DNA from: UBA2588 sp964343075
Lineage (GTDB): Bacteria > Chloroflexota > Dehalococcoidia > Lucifugimonadales > UBA3495
NCBI GenBank assembly: GCA_964343075.1
Contig: CAYFGT010000001.1
Coordinates: 62,001-126,000 of the forward strand
Direction of reading: 5' to 3'
DNA: 64,000 bases
In this document: one piece after another, positions 1-8,668 of the stretch
Layout of the letters: each line of letters opens with the position of its first letter
Numbering within the stretch: the first letter of the stretch is position 1
Translations under genes and position numbers: made by a program
The notes under the pieces: generated by a model
The model's database searches: none
What the model was told of the DNA's origin: nothing
The model's input: only the letters and a program-made list of their open reading frames with translations

Positions 1-1491
1 CGCCTGCTTTTTGTTTTTTAAGCAGGTGTCTAGTTCGTTCAGCAAAGATCTGCTGAATATACTATTATTCCCTTCTAACAACTCTTCTCGCATATCCACA
101 ACTTCTATGTTAGTGATGCTAGGATTGGCGGGCCTTGGAACGGCCTTTTCAGGAAGTTCCAATAATTGGTAGAAAGGTCTCTCTGAAGCATTGAAAAACG
201 TTTCAACGGAAGGAGTAGCACTGCCAAGTAGTAAGGTGGCGTTGTTTTTCAGACATAGTTGTAATGCGACCGTTCTTGCGTGATAGAAAGGTTCGATATC
301 TTGTTGTTTGTAATTCCATTCATGTTCTTCGTCTATGACTATTATTCCCAAGTTTGATAATGGTGAGAACAAGGCACTTCTAGGGCCCACCACTATTTTA
401 TAGTGCCCTTGTTGGATGTCGGTCCATATTTCGAATTTTTGCCGAGGTGTCATGTTGCTGTGTAGTGTGCACACTTGCCCTGGGAACCGGTGATCTAGTT
501 CCTGTAAAGTTTGCGTAGCTAATGAAATTTCAGGAACCAAAAATATGGCAGTCTTACCGTCATCAATTATTTTTTGGATAAGGGCCATATAGACTTCTGT
601 CTTACCACTCCCTGGTATTCCATGCAGTAAATATCGCTTATGACTGGGATCGCTTGAATTCATGGATTGTCCAATAATATCAACGGCAAGTTTTTGATCA
701 CGGTTTAGAACATGAGGTTTGGAAATGGGTAATTGGTCAGGTTCTGGTAAGTTGTTAAACCTTGACCAAGATATCCCGATAGTTCCGGATGATAAAAGCT
801 GATTGAATGTTTTGATTCCTGCGGTTTTCTTAAACTGTGGTAATGATATTCCCTGCGAATCCTCCAGTAATGTAATTGCTTTTGAGCATCTTGAATCCAT
901 ATGTGCCCAGTGTGTTTTTTGTTCAGAATATGAATGAGAAAGAACAACAGTTTGTGAATATTTTCGTTTGAAAGCTGCTGGGTATTTCTCGACCCTAGAA
1001 AGCAGTTTTTGATTGATGAGTTGTTGAAGGCCGTTCTTGGCAAAGGGTTCCAGCAATTTCTGAATTTCTCGTTCGGAGATAGTATGGATTTGGGATAGTT
1101 GATTGACTAGACTGCTTAGTTCTCCAGGTATGTTACTTAGTTTTTCATGATTGACGTGGTACATGTATGAGATCTTATTTTTGGCTCCTGGGGGCAAAAA
1201 TAATGATAGCGAAGTGAATAATGAAGTTTGGTAATGTCGGCTAATCCAAGCACCGATCGCTAGTTGTTGAGAGCTTAATTTGTAGTTGATTTCCGATGAT
1301 TTTAGTACAGGTTTGATTCTTTTTAATTCGGAAGCTGTTTCATATTGAACGACAATTCCTTGAAGAATATTCTTTCCGAATGGCACCCAGACTAACTCTC
1401 CAATGGTAAAAGGAGATAGATCGTTGTTCTGGTAGGTATATGTCTGGAGTTTACCTATAGGTGAATCAACTGCTATTCCGAGTAATTCCAT
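1..1491 (-). CDS. priA: Primosomal protein N' (PriA helicase), N-terminal 497 residues, cut by the window edge
   Basis: PriA is a 3'-to-5' DNA helicase that restarts stalled replication forks by loading the primosome. The frame is open from an ATG at 1491 to base 1 with no stop, so the missing C-terminal part (zinc-binding region and second helicase domain) lies outside the window. Visible are an N-terminal 3'-BD-like region, the Walker A loop GIPGSGKT at about residues 291-298, the Walker B/DEEH box near 387-390 (IVIDEEHEWNYK) and motif III GSATPS further on. The order and spacing match the family. It follows rplS by 36 bases on the same strand and is probably co-transcribed. No clear Shine-Dalgarno precedes the start, so the start is moderately certain; the family call is firm. 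Confidence 0.95.
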   Translation of the reverse strand, partial: MELLGIAVDSPIGKLQTYTYQNNDLSPFTIGELVWVPFGKNILQGIVVQYETASELKRIKPVLKSSEINYKLSSQQLAIGAWISRHYQTSLFTSLSLFLPPGAKNKISYMYHVNHEKLSNIPGELSSLVNQLSQIHTISEREIQKLLEPFAKNGLQQLINQKLLSRVEKYPAAFKRKYSQTVVLSHSYSEQKTHWAHMDSRCSKAITLLEDSQGISLPQFKKTAGIKTFNQLLSSGTIGISWSRFNNLPEPDQLPISKPHVLNRDQKLAVDIIGQSMNSSDPSHKRYLLHGIPGSGKTEVYMALIQKIIDDGKTAIFLVPEISLATQTLQELDHRFPGQVCTLHSNMTPRQKFEIWTDIQQGHYKIVVGPRSALFSPLSNLGIIVIDEEHEWNYKQQDIEPFYHARTVALQLCLKNNATLLLGSATPSVETFFNASERPFYQLLELPEKAVPRPANPSITNIEVVDMREELLEGNNSIFSRSLLNELDTCLKNKKQA

Positions 1492-1527
1492 TTATCGTTA
1501 ACAACGCCTCGAGCAGGTGACAAATAC

Positions 1528-1902
1528 TTAAGATCGAGTGTTGTAGGTATTTTTCTCTTTGATTCTTGCTGCTCTACCTTGCAAACCTCTGAGGTAATAC
1601 AATCTGGATCTTCGCACTGAACCTCTTCGTGTTACTTCAAGTGAGTCTATTAGTGGGGAATTGTATGGGAACACCCTTTCAATACCTATTCCATTTGCTA
1701 TTCGACGAACAGTAAAGTTAGATGCTGGTCCATTACCGTTATCTCTTTTAATCACTACACCTATAAAGGCTTGGATTCTTTCTCGATCGCCTTCTTTAAT
1801 CTTGAAGTTGACTTTGACAGTATCTCCAGGACCGAAATCAGGTAGTTCGTTCTTGTTAGTTTGAAATAATTTGTCGACTTGCATTTGTATTTCCCTAGAC
1901 AT
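1528..1902 (-). CDS. rplS: 50S ribosomal protein L19
   Basis: L19 sits at the 30S-50S interface of the ribosome. The 124-residue protein has the usual length and shows the family core: PGDTVKV near the N terminus, RIQAFIGVVI, the FTVRR strand and the basic end RRSRLYYLRG. The ATG at 1902 is preceded by AAGG about 15 bases upstream, so ribosome binding is not textbook. A near-consensus promoter ends about 20 bases upstream. priA follows directly. In many bacteria rplS is next to trmD; here trmD is about 40 kb away, so that pairing has been broken. Confidence 0.97.
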   Translation of the reverse strand: MSREIQMQVDKLFQTNKNELPDFGPGDTVKVNFKIKEGDRERIQAFIGVVIKRDNGNGPASNFTVRRIANGIGIERVFPYNSPLIDSLEVTRRGSVRRSRLYYLRGLQGRAARIKEKNTYNTRS

Positions 1903-1922
1903 TCATTATTTTGGGCCTTGAA

Positions 1923-1951
1923 AGTATAACTCGATGGGTACGAACGGTCAA
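1923..1951 (-). promoter_or_regulatory. Sigma-70-type promoter for rplS-priA
   Basis: On the minus strand TTGACC (1946-1951), a 17-base spacer and TATACT (1923-1928) match the -35/-10 consensus at 5 of 6 positions each. Predicted transcription start is near 1916, giving a very short leader to the rplS ATG at 1902. The promoter lies between the tRNA-Val gene and rplS, so rplS can be transcribed independently of the tRNA. Confidence 0.6.
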
Positions 1952-1958
1952 TATTTGG

Positions 1959-2035
1959 TGGTGGGCGATAGTGGACTCGAACCACTGACCTCTTGCGTGT
2001 CGAGCAAGTACTCTAACCAGCTGAGCTAATCGCCC
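1959..2035 (-). tRNA. tRNA-Val, anticodon GAC, CCA encoded
   Basis: The minus strand folds into a full cloverleaf. The acceptor stem pairs GGGCGAT with ATCGCCC, the D arm GCTC pairs with GAGT (one G-T wobble), the anticodon stem CTTGC pairs with GCAAG around the 7-base loop TCGACAC, and the T arm AGTGG pairs with CCACT around TTCGAGT. Positions 34-36 read GAC, which decodes GUC/GUU valine codons. Discriminator A at 1962 is followed by an encoded CCA at 1961-1959. Body length without CCA is 74 bases. Confidence 0.97.
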
Positions 2036-2066
2036 TCTAAAATGGATTTATGTTGCAATAATGTAT

Positions 2067-2095
2067 ATGTTACGATACCAGTCTAATTTATTCAA
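2067..2095 (-). promoter_or_regulatory. Likely promoter for tRNA-Val
   Basis: On the minus strand TTGAAT (2090-2095), a 17-base spacer and TAACAT (2067-2072) resemble a housekeeping promoter, placing a start about 25 bases before the tRNA 5' end. The match is modest at the -10 box. Confidence 0.35.
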
Positions 2096-2124
2096 AACTT
2101 GATCGACACATTGAGGTATGACTA

Positions 2125-3042
2125 ATGAAAATTATGAGATTTAAGCCGTCTAATCGGCTAAATGAAGTGCAAATTGGTATCGTTGATGTTCCCAATAACA
2201 GAGTACTTGATGCTAAAGAAACATTAAAAACCATAAACGTTCATACAGAAACGAATACTGCTGTTGAAATTATTCAGATGAACACCACGATGGGAGGAGA
2301 ATTATCTGACCAATTACAGAATCTCGACGTAACAAATGTACCTGAATGGAGTCTGGACGATGTAGTTTACATGCCTCCAGTAGAAGCGTCTTCGCTGAGA
2401 GATTTTATAGCCTTTGAAGAACATATTAAGACAGTTAGAGGAAACCGTGGTGCAGAAGTACCAGATGCTTGGTATGAGATGCCTGTTTACTATAAAGGCA
2501 ATCACAGGTCATTACTAGGCCATCAAGAAGCAATCGTATGGCCTGACTACAGTGAAGTGGTCGATTATGAATTGGAACTGGGTTTCGTGATAGGGAAAGA
2601 AGGTTCTAATATCTCTATAGCAGATGCCCCGTCATATATTGGTGGTTTTACTATCATGAACGATTGGAGTGCACGTGATATTCAATTCAGAGAGCAGTCG
2701 GTAGGATTAGGCCCTTCGAAAGGGAAAGATTTTGGCACCTCATTAGGACCTTGGATTGTCACTCCAGATGAATTCAATGTATCCGACTCTCGGATGATAG
2801 CTAGAGTTAATTCGGAAATATGGTCGGATAATAACATTGGGAATATATATTGGTCGGTTTATCATATGATAGAGCATGCTTCTAAATGTGAGATTTTGTA
2901 TCCAGGAGATGTCTTTGGGTCAGGTACAGTTGGCGGAGGTTGCGGCGCAGAACATGGTAATTGGTTACAAAATGATGATGTGATTGAACTGGAAGTTGAA
3001 GGCATAGGTAAGCTCAGATCTAAAGTGTCAAAATTGCATTAA
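2125..3042 (+). CDS. Fumarylacetoacetate hydrolase family protein
   Basis: Members of this family are metal-dependent enzymes that hydrolyse, decarboxylate or isomerise oxo-acids, typically in aromatic-compound degradation. The 305-residue protein has a small N-terminal domain followed by the FAH barrel from about residue 95. The metal-binding carboxylates are visible in YELELGFVIGKEG (ExE) and in NDWSARDIQ, and the catalytic lysine region is GPSKGKDFGTSLGPW. The C-terminal GDVFGSGTVGGGCG is the usual glycine-rich end. The ATG at 2125 follows GAGG at 2113-2116. It stands alone ahead of acs. The exact substrate cannot be read from the sequence; 2-keto-4-pentenoate hydratase-like or acylpyruvase activity are alternatives. 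Confidence 0.88.
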   Translation: MKIMRFKPSNRLNEVQIGIVDVPNNRVLDAKETLKTINVHTETNTAVEIIQMNTTMGGELSDQLQNLDVTNVPEWSLDDVVYMPPVEASSLRDFIAFEEHIKTVRGNRGAEVPDAWYEMPVYYKGNHRSLLGHQEAIVWPDYSEVVDYELELGFVIGKEGSNISIADAPSYIGGFTIMNDWSARDIQFREQSVGLGPSKGKDFGTSLGPWIVTPDEFNVSDSRMIARVNSEIWSDNNIGNIYWSVYHMIEHASKCEILYPGDVFGSGTVGGGCGAEHGNWLQNDDVIELEVEGIGKLRSKVSKLH

Positions 3043-3115
3043 GTTTTGTATCATTTGTTATGATGTAGTGATTCTTTAATATAGATCCCAAAAAAAAATC
3101 ACAGGAGTTAATAAT

Positions 3116-5068
3116 ATGACTACTAATGATGGTGGCATCGATGCCTTACTGCAAGAAGATAGGACTTTCCCTCCGTCTGCAGAATTTGTAGCTAATGCTA
3201 ATATTTCTGACCCTGAAATATATAAGAAAGCTAAAGAAGATCCTGAAAGTTTTTGGTCTGGATTCGCTAAAGAATTAGATTGGTTCAAAGGATGGGACCA
3301 AGTATTACAATGGAATGCTCCAGATGCTAAATGGTTTTTGAACGGGACACTCAACGCGTCCTATAACTGCGTAGATCGGCACGTTAAATCGGGGAAAAGA
3401 AACAAAGCTGCTCTAATTTGGGAAGGAGAACCAGGAGACTGGAAGGTATACACATATTTTGATTTGCTCCGGGAAGTGAGTAAATGTGCAAATGCACTGA
3501 AAAGTTTAGGGGTGCAGAAAGGAGATCGAGTAACTATCTATCTGCCAATGATCCCTGAGCTTGTGATTTCGATGCTAGCTTGCGCACGTATAGGGGCTCC
3601 GCATAGTGTGATTTTTGGCGGGTTTAGTGCAGAATCGATTAAAGATCGAGTTGAGGATTCGCAGTCGAAACTGATTATAACAGCTGACGGCGGATACAGG
3701 CGAGGAACTATTGTTGAATTAAAACAGAATGTAAATGATGCGATAGATGAGTCTAGTCCAATAAAGAAAAGCTTGGTTGTCCGTAGAACCGGACATGCTG
3801 ATGGATTGATGGTTGAGGGTAGGGATGTCTGGTGGCATGAGTTAATTGAATCCCAATCAGCAGTATGTGATCCAGAACCAATGGACAGTGAGGATATGTT
3901 ATTCATGCTGTATACCAGTGGCACAACGGGAAAACCGAAAGGCATCGTTCATACAACAGGCGGTTATATGGTTGGAACGTATGCAACCACAAAATGGATT
4001 TTCGATCTGAAAGATGACGATGTGTATTGGTGTACTGCAGACTGTGGATGGATTACCGGGCATAGTTATATTACTTATGGACCACTAGCAAATGGAGCTA
4101 CGCAAGTCCTTTATGAAGGTTCCCCTGATTATCCCGATAAGGATCGGTTTTGGGAAATAGTAGAAAAATATGGTGTTTCTATACTATATACTGCCCCTAC
4201 GGCTATTAGAACTTTCATGAGATGGGGAGAAGAATATCCTGACAAACATGATATGTCCACTCTTCGATTGCTAGGTACGGTGGGTGAGCCGATTAACCCT
4301 GAAGCCTGGGTATGGTATTGGAAGAATATCGGTGGCGAAAGATGTCCTGTTGTGGATACATGGTGGCAAACAGAAACAGGTTCCGTGATGATAAGCGCAC
4401 TTCCAGGGATAACAACACTGAAACCCGGCAGTGCTACTCAAGCGTTCCCAGGAATCGATGCAGATATTGTGGACGATAAAGGAAATTCAGTCCCTCCTGG
4501 CGGAGGAGGCTATCTAGTTGTTAAGCACCCGTGGCCGTCTATGCTGAGAGGCATATATGGTGATAAGGAACGTTTTGTGGAGCAGTATTGGAGCAAATAT
4601 CCAGGTGAATATTTCACCTCGGATGGAGCTAAATTAGATGAACAAGGTTATTTTTGGCTTCTTGGTAGGGTGGATGATGTGATCAATGTGTCAGCACATC
4701 GAATAAGTACTATGGAAGTAGAAAGTGCTTTGGTCGACAATCCTAAAGTAGCCGAAGCTGCATGTATCGGTAAGAGTCATGAGGTGAAAGGTCAAGCTAT
4801 TGTAGCGTTTGTAACAATCAAAGACCAAATAACTACTTCTGAGGAATTGGTAGTAGAACTGAAACAACACGTAGCCACAAAAATTGGTCCCATGGCCAGG
4901 CCTGACGATATATATTTTGCCGCAGAGTTACCAAAAACCAGAAGCGGAAAAATAATGAGAAGGCTATTACGAGATGTTGCTGAAGGTAGAACTTTAGGAG
5001 ATACCACGACTCTAGCTGATCCGGCTGTAGTAGAATCTTTGAAATCTCAATATGAGGATGATGAGTAA
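3116..5068 (+). CDS. acs: AMP-forming acetyl-coenzyme A synthetase
   Basis: The enzyme converts acetate, ATP and CoA into acetyl-CoA, AMP and PPi in the cytoplasm. The 650-residue length is normal for Acs. Seen in order are the P-loop TSGTTGKPKG at about residues 267-276, the acetate-pocket motif WWQTETG, the hinge DGAKLDEQGYFWLLGRVDD and the C-terminal KTRSGKIMRR, whose lysine (about residue 612) is the one acetylated in regulated family members. The conserved NVSGHR motif reads NVSAHR here, with alanine at about 527. The start follows AGGAG with good spacing. gatB begins at the next base after the stop, so the two are co-transcribed. Propionyl-CoA synthetase is the main alternative. Confidence 0.95.
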   Translation: MTTNDGGIDALLQEDRTFPPSAEFVANANISDPEIYKKAKEDPESFWSGFAKELDWFKGWDQVLQWNAPDAKWFLNGTLNASYNCVDRHVKSGKRNKAALIWEGEPGDWKVYTYFDLLREVSKCANALKSLGVQKGDRVTIYLPMIPELVISMLACARIGAPHSVIFGGFSAESIKDRVEDSQSKLIITADGGYRRGTIVELKQNVNDAIDESSPIKKSLVVRRTGHADGLMVEGRDVWWHELIESQSAVCDPEPMDSEDMLFMLYTSGTTGKPKGIVHTTGGYMVGTYATTKWIFDLKDDDVYWCTADCGWITGHSYITYGPLANGATQVLYEGSPDYPDKDRFWEIVEKYGVSILYTAPTAIRTFMRWGEEYPDKHDMSTLRLLGTVGEPINPEAWVWYWKNIGGERCPVVDTWWQTETGSVMISALPGITTLKPGSATQAFPGIDADIVDDKGNSVPPGGGGYLVVKHPWPSMLRGIYGDKERFVEQYWSKYPGEYFTSDGAKLDEQGYFWLLGRVDDVINVSAHRISTMEVESALVDNPKVAEAACIGKSHEVKGQAIVAFVTIKDQITTSEELVVELKQHVATKIGPMARPDDIYFAAELPKTRSGKIMRRLLRDVAEGRTLGDTTTLADPAVVESLKSQYEDDE

Positions 5069-6538
5069 TTGGCGGTGGAATATGAGACGGTAATAGGCCT
5101 CGAAGTTCACGTCCAACTAGCGACTGCAAGCAAAATGTTTTGTGGCTGTGGTTCTGATTATCAATCGGCTGAGCCCAATACACGGGTCTGTCCAGTATGT
5201 CTTGGGTTACCGGGATCATTGCCTCAAATTAATAGTAAAGCTGTTGAATATACTATTTTGACAGGACTTGCTCTTGGATGTGAAATACCAGAGTATACCA
5301 AGTTTGATCGAAAGAATTATCCGTACCCTGATCTTATGAAAGGCTACCAAATATCGCAATATGATAAGCCGTTAGCTCTATCAGGAATAATGCCGATAGA
5401 GGTTGATGGAATACATAAAGATGTAAGTGTAACCCGTGTACACCTTGAAGAAGATGTCGCTAAATTAAGTCACGTTACCGACTCTTCGGGATCTTATTCA
5501 ATTGTTGATATAAACCGGGCTGGGGTGGCTCTTATGGAGATAGTCTCAGAGCCTGATATGAGATCCGCAGATGAAGCGCGACAATATTTAATGAATTTAC
5601 ATTCCATAGTGCAGTATCTAGGAGTCTCCAATGCGAACATGGAGGATGGGAATTTTAGATGTGATGCCAATGTGAGTGTTAGACCAAAAGGACAAACAGA
5701 ATTTGGGACTAGGACAGAGATCAAGAACATGAATAGTTTTCGGTCTGTAGTGTCAGCGATAGAGTACGAAAAAGTGAGGCAGATCGAGCTGATAGAATCA
5801 GGTGGTAAGGTGGTTCAAGAAACTAGAGGATGGGTCGATGACAGACAGATTACAGCATCCCAACGGAGTAAAGAACAAGCTCATGACTACAGATATTTCC
5901 CAGAACCGGATCTTCCGCCATTGAATATCACTTCAGAAATGATAGAACGAATCAAGGCGCAGCTACCTGAGTTACCGACCTATAGGAAGCAAAGATTCAT
6001 ACAAGATTTAGGATTGACGGATTATGAAGCTACATTATTAACGTCTGAAAAAGCTACAGCGGATTATTTTGAACGGGTATTGGATGAGGTGTCCAATGGC
6101 CCTGTTAATGGTAAAGTGATAAAAACTACTAGCAATTTCATACTAGGGGATCTAACAGCTTTGATGAAAGAGGACAGTGAAGATTTTACACATTGTAGTT
6201 TGCGAACGAATCATTTAGCAGAACTAGTTTCTGCTGTGGTCTCTGGTGATATTAGTGTTAATATAGCAAAGAAAGTCTTATCGGAGTCATTTGAGAGCAA
6301 AGTTAGTCCATCAGTTATAATAGAACGTAATGGCTATTCCGTGATAGTGGATAAAGAGATACTCTCTAAACAAGTTGAATCAGTTATAGCTAATAACACA
6401 AAGGCGGTAGAGGATTATAAGTCTGGTAAAGAATCTGCTGCTAAGTTTTTAGTAGGGCAAGTTATGAAAGAAACAAGAGGACAGGCCAAACCGGATGTCG
6501 TGCTGGATATCGTAATGGGAATCTTGTCGAAATATTAG
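5069..6538 (+). CDS. gatB: Aspartyl/glutamyl-tRNA(Asn/Gln) amidotransferase subunit B
   Basis: GatB is the kinase/tRNA-binding subunit of the GatCAB complex, which amidates misacylated Glu-tRNA(Gln) or Asp-tRNA(Asn). The 489-residue protein begins with the family signature GLEVHVQL, contains the zinc-binding cysteine pairs in FCGCGSDY and VCPVCLGLPG, the catalytic cradle (FDRKNYPYPDLMKGYQ) and the C-terminal tail/YqeY-like domain. The first possible start is a TTG directly after the acs stop; GTG six bases later is an alternative. gatA and gatC are not in this window, so the operon usual in some bacteria is dispersed. Confidence 0.96.
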   Translation: MAVEYETVIGLEVHVQLATASKMFCGCGSDYQSAEPNTRVCPVCLGLPGSLPQINSKAVEYTILTGLALGCEIPEYTKFDRKNYPYPDLMKGYQISQYDKPLALSGIMPIEVDGIHKDVSVTRVHLEEDVAKLSHVTDSSGSYSIVDINRAGVALMEIVSEPDMRSADEARQYLMNLHSIVQYLGVSNANMEDGNFRCDANVSVRPKGQTEFGTRTEIKNMNSFRSVVSAIEYEKVRQIELIESGGKVVQETRGWVDDRQITASQRSKEQAHDYRYFPEPDLPPLNITSEMIERIKAQLPELPTYRKQRFIQDLGLTDYEATLLTSEKATADYFERVLDEVSNGPVNGKVIKTTSNFILGDLTALMKEDSEDFTHCSLRTNHLAELVSAVVSGDISVNIAKKVLSESFESKVSPSVIIERNGYSVIVDKEILSKQVESVIANNTKAVEDYKSGKESAAKFLVGQVMKETRGQAKPDVVLDIVMGILSKY

Positions 6539-6550
6539 TGAGGTAAATTC

Positions 6551-6763
6551 ATGGCTTATTTGAATATTGCACAAATTCTTATATCAGTCTTTATAATTCT
6601 AATAATCTTACTGCAAGTTAGGGATTCAGGTGGAGGAATTTTTGGAGGCGGGCAAAGTACTATTCGTAGTAGAAGAGGCATCGAAAAGGTTTTGTTCCAA
6701 TTTACCATCATTTTGGCGGTGCTATTCTTAGTCATTTCAATAATAAGTGTACGGTTATCTTAA
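6551..6763 (+). CDS. secG: Preprotein translocase subunit SecG
   Basis: SecG is the small auxiliary subunit of the SecYEG protein-export channel. The 70-residue protein has two hydrophobic helices (about residues 5-23 and 47-68) joined by the glycine-rich loop RDSGGGIFGGG typical of SecG. The start has a GTGAGG sequence upstream and lies 12 bases after gatB. Size and topology match the family. Confidence 0.93.
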   Translation: MAYLNIAQILISVFIILIILLQVRDSGGGIFGGGQSTIRSRRGIEKVLFQFTIILAVLFLVISIISVRLS

Positions 6764-6779
6764 TTCGTAGGCGGCTATA

Positions 6780-7607
6780 GTGACTAACACTATATCCTTG
6801 ATGACAGACTTTGGTCTTAAGGATCAGTATGTTGGTGTGATGAAGAGTGTGATAGTAAAGCACAATCCTTCATCCGTGATAATTGACATTACACATGAAA
6901 TAAATCCCCAAGACATAAATCAGGCAAAATTTCTCACCAGATGCAGTTATGATTACTTTCCTCCGAAAGCAGTCCATGTAATAGTAGTCGACCCGGACGT
7001 TGGTACAGAGCGAAAAATTTTTATTCTTGAGACCCCTGGTGCCTATTTCATTGCTCCTGATAATGGAGTGTTAAGTGAAATAGTCAAACATTATCGGCCA
7101 CATGATCTTCTCAAGGGAGGATCATATGTAGACATACTTGAGCCTTGCTATCTGTATGAATTAGATAAAGAACAATTCTGGAATAATCCACTGAGCAATA
7201 CCTTTCACGGTAGAGATATATTTGCACCTGTTGCAGCGATATTATCAAAAGAAAAGAATCCAGAAGACCTCGGGACCTTAAGTTCTAAGATATATTATGA
7301 TCCTCTCCAATCACCGATTGTTAGCTCTGAGGAGATTTTGGGCACGATTATTTATGTTGACAGGTTCGGCAACCTTGTTTCAAATATCGAAGAGGTGCAT
7401 ATAGATCGTACAAGACCGTTGGAGATTCACATGTCAGAGATTTGTATAGAAGGGTTATCTGACACTTTTAAACAACCTACAACCAACAATGATTTCATTG
7501 CATTATTCGGCAGTCATGGCCATCTAGAGATTGCCAAGTATAAAGAAGACGCATCAAGATCCTCAAATATTGGAGAAGGAACGAAAATAACGGTACAATA
7601 CCGTTAA
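6780..7607 (+). CDS. SAM hydroxide adenosyltransferase (DUF62/PF01887 family)
   Basis: Characterised relatives use water or hydroxide to split S-adenosylmethionine into adenosine and methionine; the family also includes the SAM-dependent chlorinase and fluorinase. The 275-residue protein shows the family motifs: LMTDFGLKDQYVGVMK at the N terminus, VVDPDVGTER (usually VDPGVGT.R), NTFHGRDIF with the conserved His, and VDRFGNLVSNI in the C-terminal domain. The Asp, Arg and His positions of the hydrolase-type triad appear present, which favours the hydrolase over a halogenase. It starts with GTG at 6780, 17 bases after secG. Physiological role is unclear; no halogenation genes are nearby. Confidence 0.88.
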   Translation: MTNTISLMTDFGLKDQYVGVMKSVIVKHNPSSVIIDITHEINPQDINQAKFLTRCSYDYFPPKAVHVIVVDPDVGTERKIFILETPGAYFIAPDNGVLSEIVKHYRPHDLLKGGSYVDILEPCYLYELDKEQFWNNPLSNTFHGRDIFAPVAAILSKEKNPEDLGTLSSKIYYDPLQSPIVSSEEILGTIIYVDRFGNLVSNIEEVHIDRTRPLEIHMSEICIEGLSDTFKQPTTNNDFIALFGSHGHLEIAKYKEDASRSSNIGEGTKITVQYR

Positions 7608-7640
7608 TCAAGAGATTACATAACATTAGGTGAGGAAGAT

Positions 7641-8648
7641 ATGGAGTTAAATAAAGAAGGCTTATTACATCTTTACAGAGTAATGTCTACAATAAGACAT
7701 TTCGAAGAAAGAGGTATTCCCGAAACTGGGCAGCGAGGAATGTCAGCATCTGTACACTCTTCCGTAGGACAAGAGGCTGTACCCGCTGGAGTATGTGCCC
7801 ATTTATCGAACGACGATTATATTGGAAGTACCCATAGAGGGCATGGCCATTGTATAGCGAAAGGAGTTGACCCTAAAGCAATGATGGCAGAATTGTTTGG
7901 GCGTGCTTCTGGGCCTAACAAGGGGAAAGGGGGATCTATGCATATAGCAGATATGACTAAAGGAATGCTGGGGACAAACGGAGTAGTTGCGGCGAGTATC
8001 CCTTTGGCTGTTGGTGCTGCCCTTACTTCGAAGATTAAGAAGCTTAATAGAGTAGCGGTAGCGTTCTTCGGAGATGGTGCTGCAAATCAAGGTGTCTTGC
8101 ACGAATCCATGAATTTGGCCGCCGTTTGGAACTTGCCAGTGATTTTCTGTTGTGAAAATAATGGTTATGCAGAGTCCACCCCATTTGAATATGCGTCGTC
8201 TGTAGAGTCTTTATCTGATAGAGCAGCATCTTATGATATACCTGGTTTTAATGTTGATGGAATGGATGTCTTTGCGGTATATGAGGCAGCAGGGTTAGCG
8301 ATCGATAGAGCAAGATCGGGAGATGGGCCTTCATTACTAGAATGTAAGACATATCGTTACTATGGACACACAGTATTTGATGATCCATTGACATATAGAA
8401 CCAAGGAAGAAGAAGAATATTTCCGATCAAGAGATCCCTTGAAACTATTTCGAGAAAAAGTAATTCCTGAAGGAGAAATATCAAAAGAAGAATTGGATGG
8501 TATTGACGCAGAATGCTTGGATCTCATGGAGGAAGCGGTTGAATTTGCGGATAGTAGTCCTTTGCCAGAGGTTTCCGATTTATATGTTGACGTGTATAGC
8601 GACTATCCTCTGTCTATGATGAAACGTGGCACTAATATGTCTATATAG
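7641..8648 (+). CDS. pdhA: Pyruvate/acetoin dehydrogenase E1 component, alpha subunit
   Basis: The E1 heterotetramer performs thiamine-diphosphate-dependent decarboxylation of a 2-oxo acid (or acetoin) and passes the acyl group to a lipoyl E2. The 335-residue protein contains the ThDP/Mg2+ motif from GDGAANQG to ENNGYAEST, the phosphorylation-loop-like YRYYGH, and HRGHGH near residue 65. Length fits bacterial PdhA or AcoA. The ATG follows GAGGAAG. pdhB follows after 20 bases. No E2 or E3 gene is adjacent, so the substrate (pyruvate, branched 2-oxo acid or acetoin) is not settled. Confidence 0.9.
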   Translation: MELNKEGLLHLYRVMSTIRHFEERGIPETGQRGMSASVHSSVGQEAVPAGVCAHLSNDDYIGSTHRGHGHCIAKGVDPKAMMAELFGRASGPNKGKGGSMHIADMTKGMLGTNGVVAASIPLAVGAALTSKIKKLNRVAVAFFGDGAANQGVLHESMNLAAVWNLPVIFCCENNGYAESTPFEYASSVESLSDRAASYDIPGFNVDGMDVFAVYEAAGLAIDRARSGDGPSLLECKTYRYYGHTVFDDPLTYRTKEEEEYFRSRDPLKLFREKVIPEGEISKEELDGIDAECLDLMEEAVEFADSSPLPEVSDLYVDVYSDYPLSMMKRGTNMSI

Positions 8649-8668
8649 AGGAAATTAAGGAGTATATT

